From positions 434,001-498,000 of the forward strand of contig JAHLKI010000012.1 in NCBI GenBank assembly GCA_025602905.1: a stretch of 64,000 bases of DNA, given 5' to 3'. The position numbers and the translations under genes were made by a program. The DNA is from Phlyctochytrium arcticum (Eukaryota; Chytridiomycota; Chytridiomycetes; Chytridiales; Chytridiaceae). Positions 23,386 to 34,619 of this stretch are shown here, piece after piece; the stretch's first letter is position 1; each line of letters starts with the position of its first letter. The notes beneath the pieces are model-generated. The model was not told the DNA's origin and did not search any database. It was given only the letters and a program-made list of their open reading frames with translations.

Positions 23386-23940
23386 ATTGGGTATAAGCGC
23401 CGAGGTTTATGCTGGTAGTAGAGGGGGTTCGGGTCCAGTTTTCAGCAGCTATGTATCTTTTGAGCCCGACGAGCGATTACAACTATATGAGAGAGATGTG
23501 AGTATCCCAGACATACCCGATAAGCAAACCGTGCAGCTGATAACTTACAAAATGTCCTTTGCACGGTTAAAGTGCCACTATAGTAAGTAAGCGTCGTCAA
23601 ATGCTAAAAAGTTGCAAGAGATGGCAGCCGCGTTGATCAAGAGTTTGGCGATGACAGCGGGCTAGGGCTGTACGGTAATTTGGTTGGGGAAAACTTGAAC
23701 GACTTTTTGGCCAAAGGAAATGCTAAAAGGGATTTGATATGCGACGGATCTGGATCTACAGAAGGATAATTATTCGGGCTGAAGAAATATCGTTTGTCGA
23801 TTGATTAGTAGCATTTGGACTTTGAGCTTGGAATACCTCAACTGCAACATTTGCCTAAATACTTCGGTTGGAATCGAGAACGAGACAGGGTCTGAAACTC
23901 CAGAGTTGATGGACCTCGAGGGGACGATAGGCTCACCGCT
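23386..23940. promoter_or_regulatory. Divergent promoter region VMA7/FAN1
   Basis: This 555-base gap lies between two head-to-head start codons. Short open frames in it have no recognisable content. Confidence 0.4.
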
Positions 23941-26829
23941 ATGGAGTCGGCTGCTGTGGGAAAGCGTCGCCGTGGTGTTGGCCAGCGAGCGTCCAACTCC
24001 GTAAGACCGTCAACAGGCGGTGGTAGCACTTCCACAAGCACCGGCGACGCAAAAACCCCAGGAACGACGAGGAGTACTCGAGGAAGAGGGAGAACCGGAT
24101 TCAAAAGCGCAATAAGAAGCCCGAATCAACGAAGTCTGCACAAGTTTCTGGGCCTCCCCCAAAGTCCCTTGAAGCAGCAAATCAACAAATCATCCGGTCC
24201 TTTTGCCACGGATGATGCGGCGGAAATCATTGACATGATTCCTCCAGAATCCCCAACCAGGAGTAGTGGAGCTATTGGTCCCCTCGGACTTCCCTCTCCG
24301 CCCTCTGAACCGTCAAGCTCGCAGGAAGGGACTGAAACATCTCCGATGAAACCTAAACGTCTCTGGGGTGACGATGAAGCGACCAGGTTTTTCGGCTTCC
24401 GGGACCCCTATTATCAAAGGGTGTTTGATGAGGCACTAAATGTCGTGGTGGAAGGAGAATCCTATCTGCTGGATTCAAAGGAATTACAACTAGCTTCTGT
24501 TTACACAAATCTCCCGGATGAATCCAAACGCCTGTTTGTCCGACTTTTCTGTCGCGATAACAAATGGATCAAGGTCAAAAGTCTTAGGTACCCTGAGATC
24601 AGTGATCTTTGCCTTGCCGCTGAGCTACTATGCCTCCCGGAGGTGGGCCTGGCCGACGCTGAGCCGAGCGATCTGGTGGAACTCGTCAACATCCTTGGTA
24701 TTGGAGAGCTTCGCAAATTTATCAAAGATAGTCGAATCGTTTTGAAACCTCTGCCCTATGCCCATGGCAAAGGCGCCTTGGTTGATGCAGTCATGGCACA
24801 TCTGAATACCCAGTCACTTCTCGCTGGAGATCCCAGGCTGCTGGCATGGAAAAGGGTCACTGCTCTTCTCGGTAAGCGGGCTAGTATTTAGATGCGCCTA
24901 CCGGCCTAACATGTCAAACTAGGCCCAGTTGTCCGCCTGAAAGCTGACATTGTGGAAATATTCGAACGCGTAATGATAATCTATTTCCGCTCTCTTGACT
25001 TGGAAGAGAAGCCCATCACAGCAGGTATTCTGGGAACAGTCAATAAGTGGAACTTCCCAAGCTACACTGTCAATCGATCCGATATGATGTGGGACTCGCG
25101 GAAAGATTGTTTACAGTACTGTTATGCACTCAGAGTGCAGCGAGGAATCCTCGGATCGATTGAACGGAAAGACCGCGCTGCTGCATTACCTTTGCTGCCA
25201 TGCATGGAGCAGGCCTGGTATGACGCGGTTCAGGAGCTGACAAGCAGTCCACGCAAGAGTCTTTTGTTCTTGCAATTCCATCCCGCGCGAGTTTTCACAC
25301 ATATTTTGACAGCTTACACGATGGAGATCCTACCCGTACTCAAGATGCACCACAAAGCGATATCTCTTCTTCACACGCTCCTCGCACAGGATCTTGTGGG
25401 GTGTGGGTCTCGTGGAAAATGGTGGGATCAGTTGTCACATCTCACTTTACATCACGAATCGGATGTCGCGCAAGAAGATCGTGAGGAGTTTTGTCTGGAC
25501 CTGTGTGCGGCGGGGGTGCGGGATCCGATGACGCGGGCCGGTCGATTAGTTAGCATCCGGCGCCGTATGGAACGCATTGCCAAGAGAGTCTGGGAACGAC
25601 GGGTGCTCGTAATGGAAGGAAATGAGGGTCTCGAGCAAATTGCTGACCAGAGTGGGGTACCTATACCCGCTGGGAAGAAGCGGAGAACCAAGAAGGACAA
25701 ATTAATGCTCAGCGGTTGGGATCTCTTGATACCACGCGATGTAAAGCGGCGACTAGTGGACCTGACTGTACGAGAACCTACAGAAGTGATTTTTGAAGGA
25801 CTCAAGATTGGTGGATCGAGCAAGAATCGACAAACCGCTTGGCCTGCAGGAAAGCCTACTCCGCAGCTAGGAATCAAATCGCGATGGACACCGTTATCTG
25901 ATCTGGGAATGGCCAACGATGATGATGACCAGGACGACCTAATAAAGTCGGAAGATATACTTGATTTGCCCATTTTGCAAGGGGCAGCATCGGCTTCGGC
26001 ATCCGCGAATGTATCGCTCACTGTTGACGTAGAGGTGTCTGTAGAAGCTCTCGCCTTACAGCACTATGCCCAAACGCAAGGATTCTCCGGCTTACATATC
26101 GAGAATGCACTGTTCCACCATTTATTCGCCATTTTATTTTTCGATATCCTTCTTACCCCACTTCCTGGCGCCTTTCAAACCCGCTATCAAACATTCCCTT
26201 TAGACCTCTACACGGACGAATTTTACACGCAGCGCGAAGATGCGATTCTAGCTCGTTGTGCGGAAATAGCCGGATGGACTTCTTCAGAGTTTGTTGAAGA
26301 GGTGGTTCAGGTCGACGCCCGATTAAGGGAAAAGAAAACCATGTTGGCGGGTGCCGCGTGGACGGCCATGGATGATCCCAAAATTTTGGAACAGTTGGCG
26401 GGGTGCATGCAACCGAGCGCTGTTGCGGCCGTCATGCGAATCATGGCCGAAGGTTTAAAGGAGCACTGTGGCGGGTTACCCGATTTGGTGTTGTGGAAGC
26501 CGCCAGTCATGTCTGATGTGGCCGCTGTCACTACTACTGAGACAAATCATGAGGACACTTTATTCCAAACGCACGAGGAGTCTCGACAGTTGGAACCACC
26601 AAGAGTGTATGCGACGGGCGGAACCATCAAATTTGCCGAAGTAAAAGGCCCCGGCGATCGTCTGTCCGAAAAACAAATCATGTGGCTAGACGTACTAGCC
26701 GGCACGGGTTGGGACGTGGAAGTTTGTAAAGTGGTCGAACAGGGAAAGGGAAAGCGCAAGATCAAAACGGAAGAACCGCAGACTGACGGCGCGAAGCGAA
26801 AAGGCCGAGGTAAAGCAGTTTTGGATTAG
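23941..26829 (+). CDS. FAN1: Fanconi-associated nuclease 1 (FAN1), structure-specific DNA-repair nuclease
   Basis: Two exons, 23941-24871 and 24923-26829; 945 residues. FAN1 cuts 5' flaps and processes interstrand crosslinks. The first 110 residues are basic and disordered, without Cys, so no UBZ zinc finger is visible. A motif QRSLHKFL at residues 63-70 resembles a PCNA-binding PIP box. The FAN1 core starts near YYQRVFDEALNVVVEGESYL and includes RLFVRLFCRDNKWIKVKSLR and a SAP-like segment (LVELVNILGIGELRKFIKDS). A TPR-like helical region follows. The C-terminal VRR-NUC domain has the catalytic residues in GGLPDLVLW (about 827) and FAEVKGPGDRLSEKQ (about 882), so the PD-(D/E)XK site is intact. 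The C-terminus is basic. A minus-strand neighbour, SBDS, ends 138 bp downstream. Confidence 0.95.
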
Positions 26830-26967
26830 AGACTTGGTCCAGGATACTAGATTATGTACAGTAGAAACTTATATACCCTATACGAACACTGCGCTACTGA
26901 GGATAGTTGCTTTAGTCAATTAAAATTAAAGGCTAGATACAAAAACATGGGGATAGTGGGCACTTGT

Positions 26968-28074
26968 TCAAGAAAATACATCGTCGCGATCGTCCGTATT
27001 TCTCAGACTGAGCATTTCGATTTGACCCCGTCCTTTGGTCTCATTTTGTATCAGGTCCGTTAATGTACGGAACTGTCCTGGTTCAATCAGACAAATCTGT
27101 TTTGGGCAAAGAGAGTCTCAGTGTTCCCATAGATTTTCTGGTACACTGGTTATGGCAGTACTTACCAATTCATAGTCTTCACCCCAATCCTCATCTTCCG
27201 TACTTGCGACTAAAGCCGTGATCTTTTCCTTGAGTCGCTTGCCATCTTTGGATGGCAAAAGAAGGCGTAACCGCATTTGTGCGCGTGCAATAGGAATACT
27301 GCCCTTCTCTTGCAACTGTCTGATGACTTCCAAAGCCTGTTTAAGTGACATGTAAGCCTCCCTGGACAAGAAGAATGTGACAGACTATTCGCGTAGTTAT
27401 AATCACCTGCTGCTTTGCATTTCGATTTGGGTTGATTGAAAAATGCAGGTCCGCCATGGCCTTCTCAATCATGGTCACTGTATATGGTCGCTTCGTGTCC
27501 GGGTTGATACACTTTTCAGCAACAGTTGTAGCAATATCCCTAGAAAGGTTCCCGAGTTGTTGGGTACGCTCCTTCTCGCCTACTTGTAGTTCGCCTTTAC
27601 GCAAAATCTAAAGAAAAACAATCGCATCATAAGTTTACGATCGGAGCGGGTGATGGCTATTGAGCTCTTGGCGTACCTCTAATATGATTTTACTTGTATC
27701 CGTGGTTTTGAAACCCTTTTCCAGATCTTCCTTGTTGGCCAGCTGTCCTTTTGAGACATTGTTGTATACAGCTTGTGATTGTAATACGTTATCCAGATCG
27801 GTCTCACTATCCGTTAGAAAAGTAAGTGAGCCATAGCAAGGTGAAGTCAGTGAACTCTCCGGTAGATACTTACACATTATTTCGCCACTCTAGAACCTTG
27901 TTCTTGTAGCAAGCAATTTCAAAGCGTTTGCCGCCCTTTTTGAGGCGAACTACAGACACGTTGGTTAAGCGAACCTATCAAGAAGACAAATACTCAATAC
28001 CCGGGTTCGTGAATAACATAAATCCTGCAAGTAAAAGCCTATATTACCTGATTAATTGGCGTAAAGATCTGCAT
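26968..28074 (-). CDS. SDO1: Ribosome maturation factor SBDS/Sdo1
   Basis: Six exons: 28074-28048, 27974-27874, 27806-27677, 27607-27407, 27336-27166, 27096-26968; 252 residues, matching human SBDS (250). The start [20 protein letters not shown] and the FYSH domain ([20 protein letters not shown]) are clear. Domain II follows ([40 protein letters not shown]) and then domain III ([20 protein letters not shown]). With the GTPase EFL1 it releases the anti-association factor eIF6/Tif6 from pre-60S ribosomes in the cytoplasm. The first exon is only 27 bases. It lies head to head with GCN5 (401 bp between starts). Confidence 0.97.
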
Positions 28075-28475
28075 ATTTGTCGTAGGAATTGAATAATGCG
28101 GGAGAGAGCCAAAAACTTGCTTGCCCACAAAGTCGCAGTGTCAGCGCTATTATTCCCAAGCCACTAGCGGCCTTAGGGTTACCAGAGTTCGGAGATTTGG
28201 GGATTTCGGAAATTTTGAGGCCCACAAAGCTCACATTTTGCTACTTACGATTGACTTTTGGACTAGTCTTTACTCTATACAAGCATCCCAGACTCTTCCC
28301 TCACCTACAACTCACCGTGTAGCACACTTTTGACCCCAAAAAGGCGAACTTTCGGGCACCTTTTTCGACCAATCTTGCGGCATTTGACAAATATCAAACG
28401 AAACGGTATACAAATCCCCGTAGGAGCGACAACGAGCTGTCAAACGCAAAAAATCGTCGAGGAGAAGGCTCCGGG
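28075..28475. promoter_or_regulatory. Divergent promoter region SDO1/GCN5
   Basis: This 401-base gap separates two head-to-head start codons. Open frames at 28089-28322 and 28121-28333 plus have no recognisable content. Confidence 0.4.
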
Positions 28476-30671
28476 ATGGGTTCAGCAAGTCCTGCTCCCA
28501 GCAATTCGCGGGTAAGTGTCATTCGTCTGAGCAGCTTTCTCAAACGCCTTGTTACAGTTCTGCTCACGTCACAACTGTATTTTTGTTAGGAACCCCCACC
28601 ACTCGAGACATCCGAATCCCAATCATCGTCTCCGAATCGTCTGAAACGAGATCGAACTTCCTCGCTCGAACATCAATCAAATTCCCTTACATCTACCCCA
28701 TTCAATGTTGACGATCATGATTTATCTCTGGCGGAGCGAACGGCATCAGAAGATGAGGATGAGCCGCTGATAAAACGGAGAAAGGTGGAGGAGCCCGGTG
28801 GAAAGGCTGTCACGCCGCTCATGATCAATTTGATGGATAAGTCGGCTGGACCGCTTAGTGGATCCGTGAATGGACACTCGAATGGAGTGGGTGTGGCGAA
28901 TGGGTCGAATCCTCCAAGTGCGACGAGTCAGGCTGCGCCGGAAAAGTACACGGAGGTGGGTCACTGACCCCTGTCTTCTGTCTCAATCTAGTGATACTAA
29001 TGGTATCAATTTTCCATCTGTAGGTTCGATCTGCAAAATACAAACGTATCTTGGACGAAGAGCGCTCTGGATACATATCTTTTCGGCTAGCCCACAACGA
29101 CGGCACAAAGGATAATCTTATCTACTTGTCAAAATTGAAAACCGTGATTCAAGCTCAGTTGCCAAAGATGCCCCGGGAATATATATCGCGAGTTGTCTAC
29201 TCTCGGTGAGTTATTATTGATGGACTGCATTATCTACGAAACCGGAATTGCTCAACGACGATGTGATCTGTAGAGAACATTTTTCGTATGTGGTTGTTCG
29301 CGGGCAAAACGAAGTCATTGGCGGAATCACATTTCGTCCGTTTGAAAATCGCAAATTTGCCGAGATTGTGTTTTTAGCAGTGCTGAGCGGAAACCAAACA
29401 TCGGTAAGTGCTTTTCATTAAAGTGTTGAAAGTCCCACAAGTCATACTTACCTTTATTGTAGGGCTACGGAGCGCGTTTAATGGCTCATTTCAAAGACTA
29501 CGTCCGGGATACATTTGGGGTTCAGCATCTATTGACGTATGCCGACAACTTCGCTATCGGGTTCTTTAAGAAGCAGGTACATTTCCCCCTCACACATCTT
29601 TATGTTATCCTACAGTAATCTAATGGTAAATGCAGGGCTTCACATCCGAAATTTCATTGGAAAAGGCCATTTGGGTCGGATACATCAAGGATTACGAAGG
29701 AGCAACTTTGCTCCAATGCACATTTTTTCCAAAAGTACGGTATCTGGACATATACTCGATATATGCCGCACATAGAAAGGTGAGTTTATTAGGCCATTGT
29801 CTATTCCCATAGTACACCTTTTGTTGATGAGCGCGGTTCTTCAATACAGGCGGTATTCGAAAAAATGCGGCAGTATTCGAATTCACATATTGTGTATGAG
29901 GGTTTGGAGGATTTCAAGAATGGGGCAAAGTCGGTGGATCCAGCAGATATACCTGGGCTCCGTGAGTGAATTTACGAGGAGTTTTGTGTATCTTCAGATT
30001 GCCTAACAGTTGCTATCTCAGGTGAGGCTGGATGGACGTCAGATTTGGAGGAACGGTATGTTTTCGTTTTGGTTGATTCTTGACTCTGGTCGCTCAATCA
30101 ATGCGTCCTCGAACGAAAAAAGGATTCGCAGCACGGATGAAACACGGAGCCCAATGTATTACATGCTTTCTCAGCTAATTGGCGAGCTGCGGGAAAACCA
30201 GAATGCCTGGCCGTTCACTGAACCCGTCTCGGGTGTGCCAGACTACTACGAAATCATAAAACAACCCATGGGTACGATGCGGCCTCTCTTTCATTATTTC
30301 AACAACGCCTCATTCTCGTTTTTCAAACAGATTTGCGAACGTTGGGGGAGCACCTTGAGGAAGGGAAATACAACACGGTTCAAGAGTTTGAGAACGAATT
30401 CCACTTGATTGTGCACAATTGCAAGATTTACAATGACGATCATACCCAATATGTCAAGTGGTAATTGCTGTCCCGCCATTCATCCTGTTCGTTATCGATA
30501 ATCCACTCACACTTTTCGTTTGACTGTAGTGCCACACGTTTGGAGAAATATTGCAAGGAACGTATTAGGCAACTTTTGACAGACTATGCGCTGAATCCCA
30601 ACGGGACGCCGATAACAACTGCTGCAGCAGCCTCCAGTGTGGGATCTGCCGGGAAAGCATCCGGCTCATAA
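28476..30671 (+). CDS. GCN5: Histone acetyltransferase Gcn5 (SAGA/ADA)
   Basis: Eleven exons: 28476-28511, 28590-28955, 29024-29205, 29274-29403, 29463-29576, 29636-29779, 29850-29961, 30022-30055, 30123-30271, 30331-30460, 30530-30671; 512 residues. The N-terminal 130 residues are disordered and acidic. The GNAT fold follows: [15 protein letters not shown] carries the catalytic Glu (about residue 225), and [17 protein letters not shown] is the acetyl-CoA loop (Q-x-x-G-x-G). [19 protein letters not shown] and [14 protein letters not shown] are further family blocks. The C-terminal bromodomain ([20 protein letters not shown] through NCKIYNDD) keeps the Asn that reads acetyl-lysine. It acetylates H3 as part of SAGA. 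The last 25 residues are a low-complexity tail. Confidence 0.97.
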
Positions 30672-31001
30672 AAGTTTACGATCGCAACGCCAACCTGTTG
30701 CAAGAAGGAAACATTGTACATATGTGTCGGGGCCTGCAGTGCCGACACAACCATTCTCCGTATCCACGGAGCACACCAGATTTTATTCAATCTTCCTGTA
30801 TATACACAGTTTTCACCTGTTCCCCATCTTTGCCGGTATATACCCGAATAGCATTCATCAAAGAGCTCGACATCCATCTGAAGCTGCGTGCCAGAATGAA
30901 AATAAAGGGAAGCAGAATGTTTTTTTTGCAGTATATGACAAGAAGGCGCGTGCGATGAGATGAAGTCCAGAGTAAATTATGTGTATTGGAGCCCAAATGG
31001 T
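30672..31001. other. Convergent intergenic region GCN5/KGD4
   Basis: This 330-base gap lies between two converging stop codons and should hold both 3' UTRs. Open frames here have no recognisable content. Confidence 0.4.
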
Positions 31002-31402
31002 CTAAGCAGTTTTGATCACAAAGTCCGCACCTCCCGCCTAGATACGTGAGAAGATGAGTTCGTCTATCCAAAAAGAAAGATTGTGGTCGTAAAAAGGCTT
31101 ACATCAATAACTTCCAGCTCTCTAGCCGTAAACACCTTTGGCTGGAACCGCCGCGGCATCTCTGCTCGTGATGAGTAGAAAACCGCGTTTCCGTGCCGGG
31201 TCGGTTTAGACGTCGATGTGGATGTGGATGATGTTGGTGTTGATGCGGGTGGGGATGATTTCTGAGCAGAAGATGAGGAGGACGAAGGATGCTGAACAGA
31301 CTGCCGCGAGGACGAGGCGGATGCCGACGAGGACGGGAGGAACTGGCGGGGGCCAAGAAACTTGATGAGCGGGACGTGCTTGTGCAGGGACATTGGCGGC
31401 AT
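31002..31402 (-). CDS. KGD4: KGD4/MRPS36-type small mitochondrial protein (2-oxoglutarate dehydrogenase adaptor)
   Basis: Two exons, 31402-31103 and 31037-31002; 111 residues. The two conserved blocks of the family are present: HVPLIKFLGPRQFLP near the N-terminus and EMPRRFQPKVFTARELEVID running across the intron into AGGADFVIKTA. The family tethers the E3 (dihydrolipoamide dehydrogenase) subunit to the 2-oxoglutarate dehydrogenase complex in mitochondria. A Ser/Thr-rich linker of about 50 residues separates the blocks. The true start could be the second Met (MSLHKHVPL). The splice joins ID to AGGA, where relatives have a similar Gly-Gly end. Confidence 0.85.
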
Positions 31403-31632
31403 ATTGTAACGATAGTAGAAGTGTTTTTTCTCAAGTTTTTGTTAATGGCCGTGGACGGATTTCGTTGGCGGAATGAGGCTGGGAAAAGCGATAATCTTTG
31501 GCATATGCGTGATTCATCATATCGGCTTGTTGACCTGGCAACGCGAAAATGGGTCCAACAAATTCTCCAGTCTCCCCAAATTTGCCAAATCTTCCAACCA
31601 CCAAAAGCCCTCTGCTAATTACCGTCCTTGCA

Positions 31633-31917
31633 ATGCACTACAGCGCCGCCAGCGCAGCTTCCCGTGGGGCCCGTCGCTCTTTTGCCGGCTCGGCAAAGTC
31701 ATCTTCAACATCCTCGCCGTTTGCCGCTCGATCCGCATCTTCCTCCTCCACTCCCCGCGCGTCTTCGGACCGAACGTCTCCTGCACCACAACCATCCGCT
31801 TCCTTTTCGTTTGGCGCATCTTCCTCTTCTTCTTCTGTTCCTCGCCAATCATCGCACAGTGGTCTGGCAGGCTCGACTGCTGTTTCGGTGAGGAAATCTC
31901 GTTTGGATCAACCGTGA
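31633..31917 (+). CDS. Hypothetical Ser/Ala-rich small protein
   Basis: An open frame of 94 residues starts MHYSAASAASRGARRSFAGS. It is Ser-rich, with Arg and no acidic residues in the first 40, so the N-terminus could act as a mitochondrial targeting sequence. It lies head to head with KGD4, 230 bp apart. I know no homologue, and the low complexity means it could be chance or only the first exon of something longer. Confidence 0.35.
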   Translation: MHYSAASAASRGARRSFAGSAKSSSTSSPFAARSASSSSTPRASSDRTSPAPQPSASFSFGASSSSSSVPRQSSHSGLAGSTAVSVRKSRLDQP

Positions 31918-32740
31918 AAGCATAGCTAATTGCTTCGTTCCCGAACTATCAGATATGTGAGAAATCTGTTGCTGGGCGACTGTCAACTATGATTCGAGGG
32001 CGAGCAGTACGAACATGGTACGGATCATTGAAGGATGATATCTAGGTACGGGATCGGATCGGAAGAAGGAAGATTGTTGTAGCATGGCGTGGGGCGATTT
32101 CTCTCTCTCTGTTTTTCATGGCTTTTCCGTTGGGATGGGTGGATTTGGACTTACTCTGGCGTTTTCGTGCGATGGCGTATTTCGTATATTGTCCATCACA
32201 CCTTGTTCTCGGCGCCTATGTCTACCTACATCTACTCCGTGATGATGGTGTCGACAGATGGCATGAGAAATGATTCCCGTTTTTCGTTGAGGTTTTGAGT
32301 CAAATTTAACGCTATCATTCTTTCCCTTTTGTTGTCATCCCACAGCATTGGCTTATGGGACTTGGAGGACCGTTAACACGCACCCATCTAATCATTCAAC
32401 TCCTCTTGTCTCATACCCATCATCACCCCATTGTGACCCTCCATGCATCAATCTCTCGACCTGGCGAGCGTTGGCCGATTTACTTTGAAAGTTTTGTGAG
32501 CTAGCCCGTTGCTACTTTGTCTTGCGCGCATGTCACTGCACCGATTCCTTTATTTATAACACATCTTGTTTACCCTTTCAAAAACTACTTGTTGTTGTTG
32601 TTGCGTGAGATGATCTGTCCCACTGTGAATACATTTTCACGTCTATTCTGCAACCTGCGCAATGAGTTCCATGCAAACACCCTTCATCTTCATGACCCGT
32701 CTTGTTTCCCTTGGTAGAGTCCATACAGTCCTACCATCCT

Positions 32741-32830
32741 CAGATCATGGTCGCTTTCCCAAGATGCATCCTTAATGGCCGTGAATATATGCTGCTTGCA
32801 AGATGCAAAGGCAATGAATAAGAGAAGGTA
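32741..32830. repeat. Direct repeat flanking the orphan gene, copy 1
   Basis: This segment shares CAGATCATG, then GCTTTCCCAAGATGCAT (17 of 17 bases at 32753-32769) and AATGGCCGTGAA-like sequence with 33570-33660. The two copies lie on either side of the gene at 32992-33565, in the same orientation. Confidence 0.75.
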
Positions 32831-32920
32831 GAAATTCCACACAAATCCGCGCAGCCGCGTGAGGGTGTGGCGCGGGGAAAGAGGAGCATAGATCTGTGGG
32901 AAAAATCGCGGGCATTTGCG

Positions 32921-32928
32921 TATAAAAG
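32921..32928 (+). promoter_or_regulatory. TATA box of the 32992 gene
   Basis: TATAAAAG lies 71 bp upstream of the ATG at 32992, a fitting distance. It is the clearest TATA box seen in the window and suggests a regulated rather than housekeeping promoter. Confidence 0.6.
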
Positions 32929-32991
32929 CAGCCTGTCCCAAAGTCCCCCCCGCCGTCCTTGCAACCTCGACAAATCGCCTGATCGACAATC

Positions 32992-33565
32992 ATGATCCCC
33001 TCCCCCAAACCCAACCTCCCAAGTCAAGGTATGTGAGAAGTGGATTCTTTATGCCAAGACCTGGTACTTATGTGTTCCCGATATAGACCTGCGAGAACGT
33101 CTTACCGGGCAGGGAAGCCGGGCCAATAACCCACCATCATCACACCCACCACCACCAGGGATCAAAGTGAGTCCTTCATACGACAATGCACTGACCCCCT
33201 GCTTGCAATAGAGGGAAAACATTCCCGTCCTCCCCCACCAGATCCTCCTTCCTCCCTCCCCTCCGAAGGCGGCAAGGGAGGAGGAGGTGAAGAAGGAAGA
33301 GGCCGACACCACCTCCCTCACCACCCCATCGCAGCACCCCCCGCACCCCCCGCTCCTCCCGCTGCTGCTGCCCCTACTGCCTCCCAACGCAACCGCCGCC
33401 GTCTCAACCGCCGCCGGCGCCGGCACCGGGGGCCAAGATCGGCCACTCCCAACCCCAGACGCACCACAATTTACACAAACACTACTTCCATCCGCATCAC
33501 CATTGAGTACTATTAATCAATATACTTATTCGCAACATCATCTTGGTGGAATAGTTCTATCATAA
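32992..33565 (+). CDS. Orphan proline-rich protein (156 aa, three exons)
   Basis: Exons 32992-33028, 33087-33166 and 33212-33565 join in frame with good signals (donors GTATGT and GTGAGT, acceptors ATATAG and CAATAG). A TATA box lies 71 bp upstream. The product begins MIPSPKPNLPSQDLRERLTG and continues with a Pro/His-rich part, then GIKRENIPVLPHQILLPPSP, an acidic/basic stretch EEEVKKEEAD (a possible sumoylation-type site), and a Pro/Leu run. It ends QYTYSQHHLGGIVLS. No family is recognised. The consistent splice signals make a real gene more likely than chance, but codon bias is extreme and the frame could be wrong. A direct repeat brackets it. Confidence 0.5.
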
Positions 33566-33569
33566 TACC

Positions 33570-33660
33570 CAGATCATGTCGTGGCTTTCCCAAGATGCAT
33601 TCTGATACTAAAGGCCATGAAAGAAGATATGTATAGCGCGAAATGCAAAAGAATCTTTAG
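33570..33660. repeat. Direct repeat flanking the orphan gene, copy 2
   Basis: It contains CAGATCATG and the 17-base match GCTTTCCCAAGATGCAT at 33584-33600, then AAAGGCCATGAA-like sequence, paralleling copy 1 at 32741. It starts five bases after the orphan gene's stop codon. Confidence 0.75.
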
Positions 33661-34030
33661 TTGGCGGAGTTTTGTGATGCACCCTTTGCTTTGGCCCAAT
33701 TTCCCCTTTGTGATCAAAAGTCAAACGGCGCAAATTATGGCCAAAGGGGCGGCCCACTAATTATCTACCGTACTGCTACGCTACATATATATCGTCGGTC
33801 TGTCGGCCAGCTTTTTTGTTCGGCAGGAATATTATCTATACTGGCCGTCGACAATTTCTCGTCCAGGATAACTAGGAAAAAGGGCATTAGGAAAAAACGA
33901 GAAGAAGACTTTCACGTCAGCGCTGGCGCGACCCAAAAGTCTCCGCGCGCGTTGAAACAAACAAAACCGGCAACTTTTGGTCCGTTTTCCTCCCCGGCAT
34001 TACATCTCGCGGGGGAAGTCTTTTTAAGTC

Positions 34031-34052
34031 GACGACGACGACGACGACGACG
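34031..34052. repeat. GAC trinucleotide microsatellite
   Basis: About seven GAC units lie in non-coding DNA about 570 bp upstream of the Clr2-like gene. Confidence 0.85.
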
Positions 34053-34619
34053 AACGATCAGAAGGAGGATCCGGCAACCTGAGTTGGTCTTGAGGAAGGC
34101 TAAGGAAGGCTACTACTACGGAACCTAAGTGCGGCGAACGCGACAATTTTTGGCAAAAGAAACCTGCGTTGACGCCGGAAAAAAAGTTGGACTAGAAAAG
34201 GTAGCCATCAAAGGTTGAACGTAGCAGGCTACTTTCTGCTTGAAGGCCAATAGGGTGAGTGTATGTATGTCCTGTGATGCATCCATGTAACTAAAGTATG
34301 GACGGTAGACCACTCCTTGCTCTTCCACGCCCCCTGCCGTCGACAACTCGGACGACCTTTCTCGTCAACTCGGAACACATCAACACAGAGTTTTGAGGCT
34401 CGAGGTGGGACCGCTGCAAGCTTGGGGAGGGTCATTAGGTCACAGGGACACCCCATCGTAAACATTGATCCGCATTTCCCCTATTTTGCGATTGCTGAGA
34501 GCGGGGCCAAAGTTGCAGACGCTGGATATCCAAAAAACCGCTGGATATCTTGAGTGAGGGCACCTGGAAGGTTATTGCTTTCAAACAATACTAGCTCGAT
34601 ATCGTGTCATTGCCCCTCA

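Larger units (their letters stand above)
31918..32991. other. Long intergenic region upstream of the orphan gene
   Basis: These 1074 bases contain no recognised gene. Near the right end lie copy 1 of a direct repeat (32741-32830) and a TATA box (32921). Confidence 0.45.
33566..34619. other. Long intergenic region between orphan gene and Clr2-like gene
   Basis: These 1054 bases hold direct-repeat copy 2 (33570-33660) and a GAC microsatellite (34031-34052). Open frames such as 33661-34128 plus lack recognisable content. Confidence 0.45.

Noticed and set aside
33661..34128. Plus-strand 155-residue open frame
   Set aside because: It includes the GAC microsatellite read as poly-Arg and has no recognisable content.
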